From Siphonodentalium dalli (lineage: Eukaryota > Mollusca > Scaphopoda > Gadilida > Siphonodentaliidae): a stretch of DNA of 64,000 bases. The stretch is from assembly GCA_032622095.1 (NCBI GenBank), contig CP136067.1:176362556-176426555 (forward strand), given 5' to 3'. Below, in pieces: positions 60,901 to 64,000 of this stretch. Under the pieces are notes generated by a model, which saw nothing but the letters and a program-made list of their open reading frames with translations, was not told where the DNA came from and searched no databases. Made by a program: the position numbers and the translations under genes. Each line of letters opens with the position of its first letter. Position 1 is the stretch's first letter.

Positions 60901-63900
60901 GTTTTACCTGACTTATGGTCCTCAGTCATTATGGCCTCTTATATAGATGTCATGTCTCCTGTGTTTTACCTGACTTATGGTCCTCAGTCCTTATGGCCTC
61001 TTATATAGATGTCATGTCTCCTGTGTTTTTACCTGACTTATGGTCCTCAGTCCTTATGGCCTCTTATATAGATGTCATGTCTCATGTGTTTTACCTGACT
61101 TATGGTCCTCAGTCCTTATGGCCTCTTATATAGATGTCATGTCTCATGTGTTTTACCTGACTTATGGTCCTCAGTCCTTATGGCCTCTTATATAGATGTC
61201 ATATCTCATGTGTTTTACCTGCCTTATGGTCCTCAGTCATTATGGCCTCTTATATAGATGTCATGTCTCATGTGTTTTACCTGCCTTACAGTCCTCAGTC
61301 CTTATGGCCTCTTATATAGATGTCATGTCTCATGTGTTTTTACCTGACTTACAGTCCTCAGTCATTATGGCCTCTTATATAGATGTCATGTCTCATGTGT
61401 TTTACCTGCCTTACAGTCCTCAGTCATTATGGCCTCTTATATAGATGTCATGTCTCATGTGTTTTTACCTGACTTACAGTCCTCAGTCCTTATGGCCTCT
61501 TATATAGATGTCGTGTCTCATGTGTTTTACCTGACTTATGGTCCTCAGTCCTTATGGCCTCTTATATAGATGTCATGTCTCATGTGTTTTACCTGACTTA
61601 TGGTCCTCAGTCCTTATGGCCTCTTATATAGATGTCATGTCTCATGTGTTTTACCTGACTTACAGTCCTTAGTCCTTATGGCCTCTTATATAGATGTCAT
61701 GTCTCATGTGTTTTACCTGACTTATGGTCCTCAGTCATTATGGCCTCTTATATAGATGTCATGTCTCATGTGTTTTTACCTGACTTATGGTCCTCAGTCA
61801 TTATGGCCTCTTATATAGATGTCATGTCTCATGTGTTTTACCTGACTTACAGTCCTCAGTCCTTATGGCCTCTTATATAGATGTCATGTCTCATGTGTTT
61901 TACCTGACTTATGGTCCTCAGTCCTTATGGCCTCTTATATAGATGTCATGTCTCATGTGTTTTACCTGACTTATGGTCCTCAGTCCTTATGGCCTCTTAT
62001 ATAGATGTCATGTCTCATGTGTTTTACCTGACGTATGGTCCTCAGTCCTTATGGCCTCTTATATAGATGTCATGTCTCATGTGTTTTACCTGACTTATGG
62101 TCCTCAGTCCTTATGGCCTCTTATATAGATGTCATGTCTCATGTGTTTTACCTGACTTATGGTCCTCAGTCCTTATGTCCTCTTATATAGATGCCATGTC
62201 TCATGTGTTTTACCTGACTTATGGTCCTCAGTCCTTATGGCCTCTTATATAGATGTCATGTCTCATGTGTTTTACCTGACTTATGGTCCTCAGTCCTTAT
62301 GGCCTCTTATATAGATGTCATGTCTCATGTGTTTTACCTGACTTACAGTCCTCAGTCCTTATGGTCTCTTATATAGATGTCATGTCTCATGTGTTTTACC
62401 TGACTTATGGTCCTTAGTCCTTATGGCCTCTTATATAGATGTCATGTCTCATGTGTTTTACCTGACTTATGGTCCTCAGTCCTTATGGCCTCTTATATAG
62501 ATGTCATGTCTCATGTGTTTTACCTGACTTATGGTCCTCAGTCCTTATGGCCTCTTATATAGATGTCAGGTCTCATGTGTTTTTACCTGACTTACAGTCC
62601 TCAGTCCTTATGGCCTCTTATATAGATGTCATGTCTCATGTGTTTTACCTGACTTACAGTCCTCAGTCATTATGGCCTCTTATATAGATGTCATGTCTCA
62701 TGTGTTTTACCTGACTTATGGTCCTCAGTCCTTATGGCCTCTTATATAGATGTCATGTCTCATGTGTTTTACCTGACTTATGGTCCTCAGTCCTTATGGC
62801 CTCTTATATAGATGTCATGTCTCATGTGTTTTTACCTGACTTATGGTCCTCAGTCCTTATGGCCTCTTATATAGATGTCATGTCTCATGTGTTTTTACCT
62901 GACTTACAGTCCTTAGTCCGTATGGTCTCTTATATAGATGTCATGTCTCATGTGTTTTACCTGACTTACAGTCCTTAGTCCTTATGGCCTCTTATATAGA
63001 TGTCATGTCTCATGTGTTTTACCTGACTTACAGTCCTTAGTCATTATGGCCTCTTATATAGATGTCATGTCTCCTGTGTTTTTACCTGACTTATGGTCCT
63101 CAGTCCTTATGGCCTCTTATATAGATGTCATGTCTCATGTGTTTTTTACCTGACTTACAGTCCTCAGTCCTTATGGCCTCTTATATAGATGTCATGTCTC
63201 ATGTGTTTTACCTGACTTATGGTCCTCAGTCCTTATGGCCTCTTATATAGATGTCATGTCTCATGTGTTTTACCTGACTTACAGTCCTCAGTCCTTATGG
63301 CCTCTTATATAGATGTCATGTCTCATGTGTTTTTACCTGACTTACAGTCCTCAGTCCTTATGGCCTCTTATATAGATGTCATGTCTCATGTGTTTTTACC
63401 TGACTTACAGTCCTCAGTCCTTATGGCCTCTTATATAGATGTCATGTCTCATGTGTTTTTACCTGACTTACAGTCCTCAGTCCTTATGGCCTCTTATATA
63501 GATGTCATGTCTCATGTGTTTTACCTGACTTATGGTCCTTAGTCATTATGGCCTCTTATATAGATGTCATGTCTCATGTGTTTTACCTGACTTATGGTCC
63601 TCAGTCATTATGGCCTCTTATATAGATGTCATGTCTCATGTGTTTTTACCTGACTTACAGTCCTCAGTCCTTATGGCCTCTTATATAGATGTCATGTCTC
63701 ATGTGTTTTACCTGACTTATGGTCCTCAGTCCTTATGGCCTCTTATATAGATGTCATGTCTCATGTGTTTTACCTGACTTATGGTCCTCAGTCCTTATGG
63801 CCTCTTATATAGATGTCATGTCTCATGTGTTTTACCTGACTTACAGTCCTCAGTCCTTATGGCCTCTTATAGAGATGTCATGTCTCATGTGTTTTACCTG

Positions 63901-64000
63901 ACTTATGGTCCTCAGTCCTTATGGCCTCTTATATAGATGTCATGTCTCATGTGTTTTACCTGACTTATGGTCCTCAGTCCTTATGGCCTCTTATATAGAT

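Larger units (their letters stand above)
30848..64000 (+). other. Intron of at least 33 kb, runs off the window
   Basis: It opens with GTAAGT and no later exon encoding a TMBIM membrane span is found. Almost all of it is the 62-bp satellite (from 32835), with a 2-kb lead of degenerate repeats and one hAT element. If the gene is intact, the remaining coding exons are more than 33 kb downstream. Confidence 0.6.
32835..64000 (+). repeat. 62-bp satellite array, about 500 units, 31 kb
   Basis: Head-to-tail units of 62 bp (63- and 64-bp variants have an extra T or GT in gtgttttacc) run without interruption to the window end. Each unit contains ttatggcctcttatatagat, gtcatgtctcatgtg and ttttacctgacttatggtcc. 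Recurrent variants are acagtcc for atggtcc, ttagtcc or tttgtcc for cagtcc, cattatgg for ccttatgg, tcctgtg for tcatgtg and tgcctta for tgactta. Since 62 is not a multiple of three, frames shift from unit to unit. The many 60-135-codon ORFs are artefacts and none is annotated. Confidence 0.97.

Noticed and set aside
32835-64000. Many + strand ORFs of 60-135 codons with the recurring peptide MASYIDVMSHVF
   Set aside because: They are frame walks through the 62-bp satellite. Their boundaries follow unit-length variants and there is no independent sign of coding.
32835-64000. CRISPR-like regular repeat array
   Set aside because: There are no unique spacers. The whole 62-bp unit is repeated and the context is a eukaryotic genome.

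Overview
The window looks like nuclear DNA of an animal, most likely a marine invertebrate. It is AT-rich, has spliced coding exons with GT-AG boundaries, TA microsatellites, many non-autonomous DNA transposons and a very large satellite array. There is no prokaryotic gene organisation and I see no tRNA or rRNA gene. I cannot name the species. A mollusc or another lophotrochozoan is a guess from the general look of the sequence, not something shown here.

Only one host gene can be supported. It lies on the + strand and encodes the N-terminal proline-rich part of a TMBIM/lifeguard (GRINA-like) membrane protein. A first coding exon starts with an ATG at 23219, just after a splice acceptor at 23210. 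A second coding exon lies at 30525-30847, joins in the correct phase, and ends in the family's conserved stretch before the first membrane segment. The membrane-spanning exons are not in the window, so the intron that begins at 30848 is at least 33 kb long.

The end of the first coding exon has been amplified into 23 copies of a 63-bp unit. Each unit carries a 5' splice site in the same reading phase, a TACTAAC branch-point-like box and a CAG acceptor-like site. Splicing from any of the 23 donors to the next exon would stay in frame and would change the number of 21-residue repeats in the protein. This is the most unusual functional possibility in the window.

Layout: 1-23200 is intergenic or intronic DNA rich in foldback and other non-autonomous elements (674-1193, 12310-13050, 13384-13834, 14934-15079, 15130-15973, 18641-18855, 19010-20053), an old direct duplication (2333-3625), a LINE-like ORF1 relic (16888-17259, minus) and a zinc-ribbon-like relic (22100-22438, minus). 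23211-30847 holds the two exons and an intron packed with MITEs, several with intact target-site duplications. 30848-32834 holds degenerate intronic repeats interrupted by a 1.2-kb hAT element (31543-32740). 32835-64000 is about 500 tandem copies of a 62-bp unit that runs off the window. Its first unit grows out of the degenerate intronic repeat, and it contains higher-order structure: a 310-bp pentamer and duplicated blocks offset by 1928, 1299, 420 and 368 bp. All short ORFs in the array are repeat artefacts.
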